A program made the position numbers and the translations under genes. 64,000 nucleotides of DNA from Sodiomyces alkalinus F11 (lineage: Eukaryota > Ascomycota > Sordariomycetes > Glomerellales > Plectosphaerellaceae): positions 582,351 through 646,350 of the forward strand of contig NW_021167088.1 of assembly GCF_003711515.1 (NCBI RefSeq). The letters run 5' to 3'. The notes beneath the pieces were generated by a model, which saw nothing but the letters and a program-made list of their open reading frames with translations, had not been told where the DNA came from and ran no database searches. Each line of letters opens with the position of its first letter. The stretch's first letter is position 1. This document shows, piece by piece, positions 21,347-30,995 of this stretch.

Positions 21347-24300
21347 ATGGCTTCGGCGATCACCCCTGCTCAGGCTGAGCTGATCAGGTATGGTCTATTG
21401 ACTGAGCCGCTCTCGTTTCTCTTGTCCAGTCTTGTAATAATACTGATACGTCTACTTGCTCCAGCTCCCTCGCACCGGAAGACATCCCAATCAAGCTCCG
21501 ATGCGCCATCTGCAGCAAACTTGCAGTAAACGCCTTCCGCCTGCCATGCTGCGAACAGGCGATTTGCGAATCCTGTAAGGCTTTTTGTGTGACCTCCGCT
21601 GTCGCCACTTCTATTTCTGACTCTCGTTTCGTCACAGGCCAATCAACCCTGCCATCATCTTGTCCCGTCTGCGAACACTCGCCAGTATCGGCTCAGGATT
21701 GCACTCCTCACAAGTCCCATCGAACCACAATCAGAGTCTTCCTGAGGACTCAGGAGAAGAAACGCGAAGAGAGTAGGCTCAAGGAATCGCGCTTGTCTAC
21801 GCCTACGACGCCTATCGATGCGAAGCCTGCCCCGCCAGAGCCTTCCGCCACGCAATCACCCGCAGCGGAGGCCATCTCCCAACCTGCGAGCGTCCCGGCT
21901 ACTCGAGACAATTCACAGAGCGTACCTCCAGTGGCTCCAGTGCAGGGTTCCGACGCCCCTGCCCCTACTGCAGCGACGGAGGGTGGTGCTCCTGCTACAG
22001 CCACACCAGCTCAGGTAGGTTTGCTCGGACTACCTGTTTCTATGACGTAGGCTGACTCCTTGAGGTAGAACGGAGAGGAAGACGCCGAGACTCAGCCCGT
22101 CGCCGATACACCTCAAGACAAGGAAGTTTCGAAAGAAGCGGATGCTGTCGTGGAGAATGGGGTGCAGGCAGACGACGGCACCGATCCGGCTGGCCAGCTG
22201 GGGTACCCGCAATCGGCTGAGACCAGCGAGAACGCCGGCGGCGGCGGCGGCGGCAATCTCGACGTCAACGCCATGAACGGAGGGTCCTTCAATGGCATGA
22301 ACGGCGACATGAATCAGATGCAGATGATGATGGCGATGCAGAACGGAATGGCCCCGAACTCGTTTGGTTCCTTTCCGATGATGGGTTCGTTCCTTCCCCT
22401 GCGACCCCCTTGACTTGGTTTAAAAGCTACGGTATGCTAACGTTCTCTTCAGGAATGCCTGGTATGGGCATGGATCCCATGGCGATGCAGAGCATGTACA
22501 TGAATGGCGGCTTTGGTCCTCTAGGCATGGGCATGGGAGGGTTTGGCGGTGGTTTCGGCACAGGGCCCAATAACTGGAATGGACAACAGTCGTGGAGTTT
22601 CGGCCAAGAGAATTACAATCAAGCACTTGCTGCTGGGATGGGATCTGGTGACTTTGGCGCGTATAACTCAGGGTTCCAGCCAGGATTCAATCAAGGTAAT
22701 TACGGACACCAGTTCAATGACTACCGCCGAAATCACCACGGCGCCGCCAGGGCCGGTCGTGGACGAGGCCGTGGCTTCTACGGGGGCTACGGCCGGGCCG
22801 GATATTCCCAGCTTGGTGGTCAGAACGCCACTTACGGGAATGGTGGTGGCTCTGTCATGACGTCCGGCCAGGGGGCGCAAGGAGGTCAGGGTCAGGGTCA
22901 GGGTCAGGGTCAGGGTCAGGGTCAGGGGGACGTGGATGAGTTTGGCCGTGAGATTCGAACGAATGCCGAGCCCGACAAAGCAGGAGGAGACATGGTTGTT
23001 GCCGGGGACGGCACGAATGATAATAACCAAGGCGGCGCCTCTGGACGGGATGATCATCAGGCCGGGGCCACTGAGCAAACTGAGGCTTCTGCGGAACTAG
23101 CATCTCATGATTCGTCTGGTCAGGCCGTTGCAGGAGACATAGCACGTACCCAGAATGGTCATCTCCCCTCTAACCACGGTGGTGGTGCCATGGCTAGCGG
23201 CCACGGGGCAATGCATGCAGGCAGCCCCGGCCAAAGCGGCGCAAGCTCTTCGCTTGCCGCCCCCGACATCCCCTTGAATGCCCCTACGGGGCCCAAGGCA
23301 ATGAGGAGGGGTTTGCCTAATACGAGCCTCCACACCCTACGGGCCCTCGGTTACCAGATTAAGGATGATGAGGACAGGTCTTCGCCGACGGTGACTAATG
23401 GTGTAGCAGGCTCTGGCGCGGCTCATGGCCCGTCTCGGAGTAGTTCTCCGAAGCCCGCTAGGGACACCGGACATGGACATCATCGAGAAGGGAGCAGAGA
23501 TGGCTCCAAGACACGTGGTAGAAAACATGACAGGGACCACGAGGACCACGAGGACCACCAGGACGACGAGCGGGACCACAGAAGCGAGCGCCACCGGCAT
23601 AAACGTCACCGCTCCGCCTCCAAGTCGGACGATCAGCGGGGCGATGATGATGAAGAAGACAACTATGGTGACCGAAGACATCGGGGCAGGAGGAAGCACG
23701 GAGACGACGAGGACGATACGAAGACCCCCCGGGAGAGGGACGACAATGACGGGGAGAGGGAAAAGGGCGGGGATAGGGAGAGGTCGGCTTCCCCTGCTGA
23801 ATCACGGAGGTCAAGTCGTCACAGAGCCAGCCGTAAAGAGCGGGATGAGCGGCGACGCGAGAGAGCCCGAGATGGGGATCGGGATCGGGATCGTCAACGT
23901 GACCGCGAACGCGAACGCGGCCGGGACCGAGATCGAGATCGAGAGAAGGCGAAGTATCGAGACGACGAGGATGAACATCGGCACAAATCCAGCCGGCGTC
24001 GAGACCGAGACCGAGACCGAGATCGAGATCGAGATCGAGATCGGGACAGGGACCGTGACAGGGACCGCGACCGTGACCGCGACCGAAAGGATCGTGGCAG
24101 AGAAAAGGACAGAGATCGCAAACGCAGGGAACACCGCGACCACGACCACGACCGCGCTCGCGATCGCGATAAAGAACGAGGAGACAAAGAACGTCACCGT
24201 AGCGGCCGAAAGCAGTCTACCGAGCCACCGACGCCTGTCGACAAGGAGTTGGATGCTGCTCCTGGCAGTCTCCTCCGCTCGAGCACCGACAACAGGGACG

Positions 24301-24501
24301 CCGCCAAGGACCGGCGCGAGTCGAGTCGCCGGGAGTCGACGGCCAGCAAGCACCACCAGTCCAGCACTTCCGCGGCGGCGGCGAAGAACACACACGCGCT
24401 GGAGCGCGAGGCGCGCGACCGTGAGCGTCTTCTGAAAGAGACGCAGCGCATGGCCGGGCTGGCCTCCCTCGCGGGGATCAAACGGGGACGCGGAGGGGAC
24501 G

Positions 24502-24537
<36 letters not shown>

Positions 24538-24656
24538 ACGATGGGAAGCGTAGCCGTCGCAAGGGACACCGGAGCGAGGCTCTGAATGTGGACGACGAGG
24601 AAGAGAGGATGCGACGGCTCGAGGCTGAGCGAGAAGGCGATCGCTGGGCTTATTAG
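21347..24656 (+). CDS. RBBP6/Mpe1-like RING protein with RG-, G- and RD-rich tail
   Basis: Five exons (21347-21387, 21465-21574, 21638-22014, 22069-22384, 22453-24656) give about 1015 aa. An N-terminal all-cysteine RING-like finger (Cys27, 30, 42, 43, 48, 51, 59, 62) has the C-x2-C-x11-CC-x4-C-x2-C pattern of RBBP6/Mpe1 RINGs, so E3 ubiquitin ligase or RNA 3'-end-processing links are plausible, but no DWNN domain or zinc knuckle is present. The rest is disordered: a Pro/Ala/Thr-rich region, a Met/Gly/Phe-rich region, RG motifs (GRGRGRGF), a Gln-Gly repeat, and a long region of Arg-Asp/Arg-Glu dipeptides like the RS/RD tails of splicing-linked proteins. A poly-Gly run precedes the conserved-looking C-terminal end. 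Intron 4 uses a GTTCGT donor. Nuclear location is inferred. Exon boundaries are well supported by frame and branch points; the precise function is not. Confidence 0.8.
22884..22925 (+). repeat. GGTCAG tandem repeat (Gln-Gly)
   Basis: About seven copies of GGTCAG encoding Gly-Gln repeats inside the RING protein gene. Confidence 0.85.
23870..24190 (+). repeat. Arg-Asp coding repeat (CGNGAY units)
   Basis: Degenerate hexamer repeats of the GACCGN/GATCGN type encode alternating Arg-Asp with some Arg-Glu. The opposite strand is open as well, a by-product of the periodicity. Confidence 0.8.
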
Positions 24657-25654
24657 GGGAAGCGCCGCGTGGACAAAGCAGGGCCTGAGCCTCGGATGGG
24701 GCGACGTCGAAGCATACTGCGATAACGACCACCACTTTTGCCTTTTCGGTGTCCATAGTCGTCCCACGATGGTATGTCGAGGGTATGTATGGAGTACGGT
24801 ACCCGGGTTCGCGACAGGAGATGGACCAGGAAATGAAGCAGAAGAAGAAAAAAAAAAATAGCCACAAAAGGCGATTCATGGACGCCCTCCATAGCAAAGG
24901 GCAATTAGATTAGCATACATGTCCGGATTGCCAAAGACTGGACATGATGAGACTTATTTCGGGGCTTCGGAAAGAAAGGGCACATCGCCAGCAGAGGTAA
25001 GGGCTGCGCGAGCCCGGTCAGCAAGAAGGGAGGGCCTTCAGGGAGCATTGCTTGCTCAAGAACAGGCCCGTGTAATAGCTATGATAGAGCATGGTAGACT
25101 ATCAACAGCCTCGACGAGATATCCAAGTTATTCCACGGCTGACAGACGCGACTCATGTCAAGTTTGAAGTTTCTCTACGCTGATATTAAAATTCGCTTGG
25201 CTTACCGTCCAGTCCACATACTTCTAAAGCGAGCGCCTGTCCAAGTCTTGAGATTCATCGAACGTTTCCCGGACATACTCGCTTGCCTGGGATGGAAGAG
25301 TGAGGTGCTAATTAGCTTCCTTTCTGGCTAGCGCACTCGAGTGAAAGGAGGCAAGCTCGAAAAGGAGAAAGTGAGGGGACGGTGTGTCGTTACCGGCTGC
25401 TGTTTTCCGGCCCAAGGTCATGAGGGCGCGATCCCCGATCCCCGATCCCCCGCCGACCTCTACATCCATAAAGATCTCTAGATATTGTCTAGTTGAAGAA
25501 GCCGGACCGACAAAAACCTCCCCTGCCATCGTCCCGTCGTTTCGTTGTCAGGACGTACGTAGTTTATCAATCGCCAAAGCTCTCCCTTTTAAAGGACCTA
25601 TCTGGTTCGCAGAGACCAAAAAGACAAAAAGAAGAAACAGTACCACAAGAAACC
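24657..25654. other. Spacer between RING and EthD genes
   Basis: No gene supported. An ORF at 24919-25167 has no recognisable domain and was not called. The A-run near 24850 may be close to the RING gene's 3' end. Confidence 0.5.
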
Positions 25655-26163
25655 ATGACAGATCAATCGACAGCCACTACTAGCCAGACGAAGGCCGGCC
25701 AGACTGTTGTCAGCATCTCCTTTCTCAAGCGCAAACCGGGCCTCACGCAGGAGCAGTTCTACCATCACTGGGAGAAGGTCCATGGTCCGCTCGTCAAGCC
25801 TTGGATGGAGAAGCACGGCTTCATCTCGTACACACAGGTATGCAATGCAATGCAATGCAATCCCTCCTGACTCGAGAGGGAAAATGGTCGCACTGACGCA
25901 GACTTGGTGCAAAATACGAATAGATCCACGCCACCGCAGCCCTCAACGAAGGGGTTGCGCCCATTGGGCCCGAATCATCAGGACCCAGCCCACTGGCTGA
26001 CTACGATGGATGTGCCGTCTTCGAGGTCCCGAGCATGGAAGTATTCGCCAACGCATTCAAGGACGACTACTACCTGAACACTATCGAGCCGGACGAGCGT
26101 GAATTCGTGGATAAGAAGGTTGGTGTGACGCGGATCCGGGGTGAACCGAAGAAAATCCTGTAG
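25655..26163 (+). CDS. EthD-domain small protein
   Basis: Exons 25655-25837 and 25924-26163 (86-nt intron, CTGAC branch, ATAG acceptor) give 140 aa. The chain has the EthD/dimeric alpha-beta barrel signature: a beta strand (VVSISFLKRKPGLT) followed by the EQFYHHWEKVHGPLV helix with its HW...HGP core, and a C-terminal strand with the DYYLNTIEPDE helix. EthD-fold proteins include fungal ring-modifying enzymes and dehydratases of polyketide pathways, but many are uncharacterised single genes. No polyketide synthase or oxidase is adjacent, so the substrate is unknown. The first 18 residues are Ser/Thr-rich and lack a signal peptide, so it is probably cytosolic. It is convergent with CWC15, with only 125 nt between stop codons. 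Confidence 0.88.
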
Positions 26164-26288
26164 CCGAGCGAGCGAGCGACATGAGGGCGCGGGAGGAGGG
26201 GGTAAAGTAGGAGTATCGGGCATCGGGTATCGGGCATCGGGTATCGTGAATCTTATTATATATAACTCCTATTTCCAATGACCAAAGT

Positions 26289-27194
26289 CTACCTGACATA
26301 CTTGCTCATGAACCTCTTGTGGAAGTCGGATCTCAACATATCCTGGTGGAGAAGTAAGAGCTGTTAGTTCAACTTGACCAAAGAAACGGAAGGTCGGCGG
26401 GAAGAGAAAGATGGATGGAATCATGGGAGGGAGAGGGGGAGGCTAGAACTCACATTGATAAACTCCTTGGGTTTGTTCCTATCATCCGTCCCACGAGCCT
26501 GGTTCTTGAAGACCACATCGTCGTCCCACCGTCTCCGAATGGTAAAGTCAGGCTTGTTAAGCAGCGGATTCCCGAGCGCAATGTCTCGTTCCCGCGCCGC
26601 CTCCTCCGCCTCGGCCTTCTCGCGCTCCTCGCGTGCCCGCCTCTCCGCCCTCTCGCGCCGAATCTTCTCCATCTCGCGTTGCAGTTCCGCGTCTTCGTCG
26701 TCGCTATCTGATTCCTCACTGTCGTCGTCGTCGTCGTCATCATCATCATCACCATGGTCGCCACCATCGTCCTTGTCGCTGCCGTCCTCGGAATCGGCGT
26801 CGATGTCCCGTGATTCTTCTAATATGCGGCGTCGTTTCGCTTCGAAATCTTCTTCTGCGTCTCCTCCGCCTCCTGGTCCGCCGGATGGGCCCGAATCAAG
26901 GCCGCGCTTCACGCCCTGCGTGGTGGCGGGCGCCGCGTCGGCGTCGGCGTCGGCGTCCGCATCGGCCGAAGGGGTGAGGGCTTTGCCGTTCTTCTTGGCG
27001 AAATGGGCGGCTTCGGCGGCCAGAAGCTCGGAGGCGAGGTCACGCCCCTCGTCTTCTGCTTCGTCGCCGCCTTGGCCTGGTTGACGGTACTTGAGCTTGG
27101 TGTAGGCCGGTAGGAGGCGTTGATGGTAGGCGGGCCCGCGGAGTGCTTCTTTGCCCCGTGCGGGATCGAAGGTGGGCCTATGGGCTGTGGTCAT
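26289..27194 (-). CDS. CWC15: CWC15 spliceosome component
   Basis: Cwc15/Cwf15 is a component of the Prp19-associated (NTC-related) complex of the active spliceosome. Exon 1 is 26454-27194; a 111-nt intron (GTGAGT donor, ACTAAC branch, CCAG acceptor) separates it from an 18-codon exon 2 at 26289-26342. Together they give 264 aa. The N-terminal family signature [14 protein letters not shown] and the [11 protein letters not shown] segment are present. An acidic poly-Asp/Ser middle and a long charged helix ([19 protein letters not shown]) follow. The invariant C-terminus reads through the splice junction as [20 protein letters not shown]. Without the small last exon the protein would end in unrelated intron-coded residues, so this exon should not be missed. 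It is divergent from RRP45 across the AT-rich island. Confidence 0.95.
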
Positions 27195-27982
27195 TGTGGT
27201 GGTTTGTTACGTGGTCGTCGTTGTCGCCGGTCGTGGTCGTCGTCGTCGTACTGATCGCTAGATTGTTGCGGTGAAAGGGGGAAATGCAACGCGAGTTGGG
27301 ATGGGTGGTGGAAGATGGGAAGATGGACTGAGGTACTGGAGGTGCAGAAGCTATACCCGTTGAGTACAGAACTGACAGCTGTCGCACAGACCTCCCTCGG
27401 GGTGGAATAACCTAACGGCCGATTACGCGTTTAGGCACGGAAGGTGGATATCCGAAGGATTATCGGATATAAAATTTGCCTCCTATAACCACACGTTTCC
27501 ATAAGGTTTTACGGCTTAAATATAATTAATTTAGAACCTCTTAATCTAACTATTCTTATCGTGCTTACCCTTTACGGTTATGCTATATTCAATCATTAAG
27601 AGTCTTAGCTTTATTTATTCTTATTTTTCTAGGTATAGAATGCCTCGATTCTATATATCTATACTTATTTCCCCTAGTTTTTCCTAATAGTTAGATATCC
27701 CCGTGAAGTACCAGGAGCTTTACTTAGTTAGATAAATACACATATAATTTTCCGTACTTTATTTATGTACTGACGTACAAAGCGACAAAGCGAAATTAGG
27801 CTCCCGCCAATGCGATAACTGAGATTGAAATTCAAATATAAGAGGTAAAGCACCGGTAACTGAATATCTTAGATATCTTCTCAGCTCACTCACCCAAGTC
27901 GCTTCACTTTGATCTGGATGAAGGGAACTCATGTCAAACAACAATAATTCAGACGCTTACCTCAAGAGAAGCAACTGCAAGC
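27195..27982. other. Spacer with AT-rich island (about 27420-27860)
   Basis: The middle of this divergent spacer is strikingly A/T-rich, with many TA dinucleotides and no open frame, unlike the GC-rich surroundings. It looks like a fragment of repeat DNA degraded by C-to-T mutation (RIP), but no transposon feature can be read. The right end is presumably the RRP45 promoter. Confidence 0.6.
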
Positions 27983-28942
27983 ATGCCCCGAGAAGCCGAA
28001 CCCTCCGCCAACGAAAAGCAGTTTCTACTACAAGCCTTGCAAGAAGGGTTGAGGTTAGATGGCCGTGCTTTCGACGAATATCGGAAGCTGGATCTCACTC
28101 TTGGCGATGAGTATGGAACAGCAGATGTGAGCCTAGGCCAGACAAGGTATCTATCTACGTGTGCACGCTGCGAGACACTCGGTTCAAAAATGCTAAGAAG
28201 CTATTTTAGAGTGCTGGTGAACATCTCGGCCGAGGTCACCGTTCCCTTCCCGGACCGCCAATTTGATGGCATCTTTCAGATCTCCACCGAGCTCTCACCC
28301 ATGGCCTCGCCGCATTTCGAGCCCAACAGGACAACCGAGACTGAAATCCTCCTCTCCCGCCTTCTCGAGAAGACGATCCGCCGCTCCGGCGCCCTCGACA
28401 CCGAATCCCTCTGTCTCGTGGCCGGTAGCAAAGTCTGGTCCGTGCGCGCCGACGTCCACGTCCTCGCGCACGACGGCAACCTCGTCGACGCAGCCTGCCT
28501 CGCCACCGTGGCGGCCCTGCGGCACTTCCGCAAGCCGGACACCGCCATCGAATCCGGCGAGCTGACCATCTTCACGCCCGCCGAGCGCGAACCCGTGCCG
28601 CTCGGCTGGCTCCACTCCCCCTATTGCGTCACCTTTGGCTTCTTCGGCGACGAGGGCGAGACCGTCCTGCTGGACCCGGACTGGCGCGAGGAGCACCTCG
28701 CCGTCGGGAGCTGCACCTTCGGCCTGAACAAGCACGGCGAAGTGTGTCACGTGACCAAGCTGGGGGGCGAGCCTGTGGAGGCCACCACGCTGCTCAAGTG
28801 CGCTGCCATCGCGGGGCAGAAGATCAAGGAGCTCTCCGACTTGGTGGACGCGAAATTGGCCGAGGACGGCAGGAGGAGAGACAAGGGCGGCTTGATTTCG
28901 GAGTTGCTTTCGGCGGAGAACGAGAGAGTCCCAGACGCGTGA
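27983..28942 (+). CDS. RRP45: Exosome core subunit RRP45
   Basis: RNase PH-fold subunit of the nine-subunit RNA exosome ring (Rrp45/EXOSC9), structural rather than catalytic in eukaryotes. Exons 27983-28146 and 28210-28942 give 298 aa. The 63-nt intron is in frame and free of stops, so an unspliced reading of 319 aa looks plausible but is wrong: splicing joins SLGQTR to VLVNISAEVTVPFPDR, restoring the RNase PH core. Other family landmarks are the N-terminal LLQALQEGLRLDGR motif, GIFQISTELSPMASPHFEP, and GELTIF before the second half. The C-terminal tail is short and charged. It is convergent with ARL3. Confidence 0.93.
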   Translation: MPREAEPSANEKQFLLQALQEGLRLDGRAFDEYRKLDLTLGDEYGTADVSLGQTRYLSTCARCETLGSKMLRSYFRVLVNISAEVTVPFPDRQFDGIFQISTELSPMASPHFEPNRTTETEILLSRLLEKTIRRSGALDTESLCLVAGSKVWSVRADVHVLAHDGNLVDAACLATVAALRHFRKPDTAIESGELTIFTPAEREPVPLGWLHSPYCVTFGFFGDEGETVLLDPDWREEHLAVGSCTFGLNKHGEVCHVTKLGGEPVEATTLLKCAAIAGQKIKELSDLVDAKLAEDGRRRDKGGLISELLSAENERVPDA

Positions 28943-29387
28943 GGATAGAAGGAGAGAAGAGGGAAAGGAAAAGGAGAACAGGGGAAAGGGGAAGGGAAAC
29001 GGGCAGAGGAAATAAAAAAAGTTCCATTGGTCTAGCATAATGAGCATCAAGGCCCGGTCATGGGAGAAGAAGATTTTCAAAAAAAGCATTGATACCCCCC
29101 AAAGAAATCTCGACCCTTATCCATGAACCTCATAATTCCACTGAGAAAAGAATAGAAGAAGAAAAAAAAAAAGGGGGGGGGGGGGGAAGGAGCCCCCTCG
29201 TCGTCAAGGGGAAAAGACACTCCTTGAGAACAGCAGAGCATGTGTCGCTATGCAATGCGATATACGATATGGTGCTTTCACCTCCTGCGTTGTCCGTAAC
29301 ACCCAAAACGCCGCCCCAAACGCCGTCCGTCAAGAGTAGTTTAGACCCCCCGTTGTTAACCGCGCCAGGACCAACAAAAAAGCACAA
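28943..29387. other. Convergent 3' regions RRP45 / ARL3
   Basis: No gene. Contains adjoining homopolymers, 11 A (29162-29172) then 14 G (29173-29186), on a purine-rich background. Confidence 0.6.
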
Positions 29388-30257
29388 TCACCGCATGACG
29401 GGTGGTCTTGACTCCTTATTCCACTTCACGCGCGACCGCACCCAGTCGACAGCCTCCCGGACACCCGCCCCCGTCAAGGCGCTGACGGGCAAGACCCTCG
29501 AATCGCGGATACTGCTCGCCTTTTCGCCCTCGAAGACCTTCTTGACGAGCCCTTCCTTGATGCGCACCACCTCGACGCAGTCCTCGCGGTCCTGCTTGTT
29601 GGCCAGCACCAGCACCGGCACGCCCTCGGCGTCGGAGTGCTGCAGCACATCCTCCAGCACGGCGCGGCACTCGTCCAACCGGCCGTTGTCCCCCGACGGC
29701 GACGACGACGAACCCGCCGCCGCCGCCCCCGCCGCCGCGCTCCCGTTTCCCTCACCGATGAGGAGGGTGCCGTCGCCAATGTCGGTCGAGTCGACGATGA
29801 AGACGATGGCGTGGGCGCTGGCGTAGTAGCTCTGCCACAGCTTGCGGAGGGTCAGCTGGCCGCCCACGTCCCAGATCTTGAGGTACATGTCCGGCAGGTC
29901 GATGGTGGACACGTTTTGGCCCACGGTCGGCACGGTCTTGAGCTTCGGGTCCGGGTGCGAAGGGAGGAAGAGCGACTTGACTTGCTCGTGGAAGGTCGTC
30001 TTGCCTGCATTGTCGAGGCCGAGGAGGATCACTGAGTACTCTACGGGGGGGAGGCGAAGGCAAGTAGATCGCCCATGGTGTCAGCCTGCATGTCGTGCGA
30101 TTCGAGAGAAGTTCAAAGGGGAAGGGGGGGGGAGGGGACAGCAAAGGAAAGCTGGTAGTGGGAGCAGAGGAGACGGAGCTGGTGTAGGAAGTATTTGTGT
30201 CGTTTTACCTTCTTTGCTCGTGGCGAGTAGGTATAGGCTCTTAGCTAAGTGGTACAT
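29388..30257 (-). CDS. ARL3: Arf-like GTPase ARL3 (ARFRP1 orthologue)
   Basis: Golgi Arf-like GTPase; yeast Arl3 is N-acetylated by NatC, docks on Sys1 and recruits Arl1. Exon 1 is 30209-30257 and exon 2 is 29388-30040 (168-nt intron), giving 233 aa. The N-terminus MYHLAKSLY resembles yeast Arl3 (MFHLVKGLY), has no Gly2 for myristoylation and fits NatC acetylation. Motifs: GLDNAGKT (residues 24-31), WDVGGQ, and NKQD. A low-complexity Gly/Ala/Ser insertion of about 32 residues (roughly residues 105-136), absent from yeast or animal homologues known to me, follows DSTDI. The exon 1/2 junction restores EEYSVILLGLDNAGK. A non-ATG extension upstream of 30257 was not used. Confidence 0.92.
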
Positions 30258-30631
30258 GCTAGGCGACACTCGTCCTTTGGCGTGGACATGGCGAGCCGGG
30301 AAGAATCCGTGTCTGGGAAGGTTGATCAGCGAAGGGAATTCGTGTTCGCCTTGCTTGTCGGTGGTGGTTTGCTGACAGGACGATCAACCGGCATTAATTA
30401 GGTGCTGAGCTGTCCGTCAGTACCTGTCACTAGCATGCAGCTGGCAGAACCTGGATCACGTGAGAAATTGCCAGGATTGATTTTGGACCCCTTTTTTCCG
30501 GCGTGGGGGTGCAAAATCCAGGCCCATCGTCGTCCCCATCGCCGTCCCCATGGTCGTTTAGGTAGCGGAGTTCGAAAAATCTACACCAAGTTAGGCGAGT
30601 TTGGGGCCCCGTTCTTCATCACAAGACAAGA
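30258..30631. other. ARL3 upstream region
   Basis: No coding exon. Lies between the ARL3 start and the tRNA-Arg gene. A GTCCCCATCG repeat near 30530-30550 is the only local pattern. Confidence 0.5.
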
Positions 30632-30737
30632 GGCCAACTGGCTCAATCGGTAGAGCGTCTGACTACGATTCATGACTACGATATAGTAGATCTTCTAGTC
30701 CATCAGGAGGCTGCAGGTTCGAGTCCTGCGTTGGTCA
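30632..30737 (+). tRNA. tRNA-Arg(ACG) with 33-nt intron
   Basis: The acceptor stem GGCCAAC pairs with GTTGGTC (30730-30736; one G-U pair), followed by discriminator A at 30737. A D-arm (TGGCTCAATCGG), an anticodon stem TCTGA/TCAGG and a T-arm with the B-box GGTTCGAGTCC are all present. The anticodon ACG is at 30665-30667. An intron inserted one base 3' of the anticodon (about 30669-30701) is the canonical position. The spliced length is 73 nt including the discriminator. A T-rich stretch just downstream can serve as Pol III terminator. The A34 would be edited to inosine to read CGU/CGC/CGA. Exact intron ends may shift by one base. Confidence 0.9.
30669..30701 (+). other. tRNA intron
   Basis: Intron of the tRNA-Arg gene. 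It contains ACTACGAT, a copy of the anticodon-loop sequence, so pairing within the precursor is possible. Removal would be by the tRNA splicing endonuclease. Confidence 0.75.
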
Positions 30738-30995
30738 ATTTCTTTTTTGTTCGCGGAGTACGATGTTCTCCAGTTTCGTTGTTGATAATTATCTTTTTCC
30801 TCTATATTTTATTTTTCTTCTCTTTGCTGAATATAGGTGTTGCTTAGGGTTGGATAGTCCAAAAATAGAATTGAGTTATCATAACGCTGGGAGCACATTC
30901 GAAGTAATTACTCCGGCACTCTAGTCTATCTCTACCCAAGGTATCTACTCCGTACCAGATGCAAAGACGCAGAAAAGGCAAAAGACGCTGCCCTC

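Noticed and set aside
22870..24190. Direct repeats that might suggest a CRISPR-like or satellite array
   Set aside because: They are in-frame codon repeats (Gln-Gly, Arg-Asp) within an exon; no spacer-repeat structure.
23811..24767. 318-codon minus-strand ORF opposite the RD repeat
   Set aside because: Explained by the periodic Arg-Asp codons, which leave the reverse frames open. Translation is low-complexity Val/Ile/Ser/Ala repeats.
24919..25167. 82-codon ORF downstream of the RING gene
   Set aside because: No domain, no intron signals and no adjoining exons; not enough evidence to call.
25655..26163. EthD gene as a marker of a secondary-metabolite cluster
   Set aside because: Neighbours are housekeeping genes (CWC15, RRP45) and an RNA-linked RING protein; no synthase, oxidase or transporter is adjacent.
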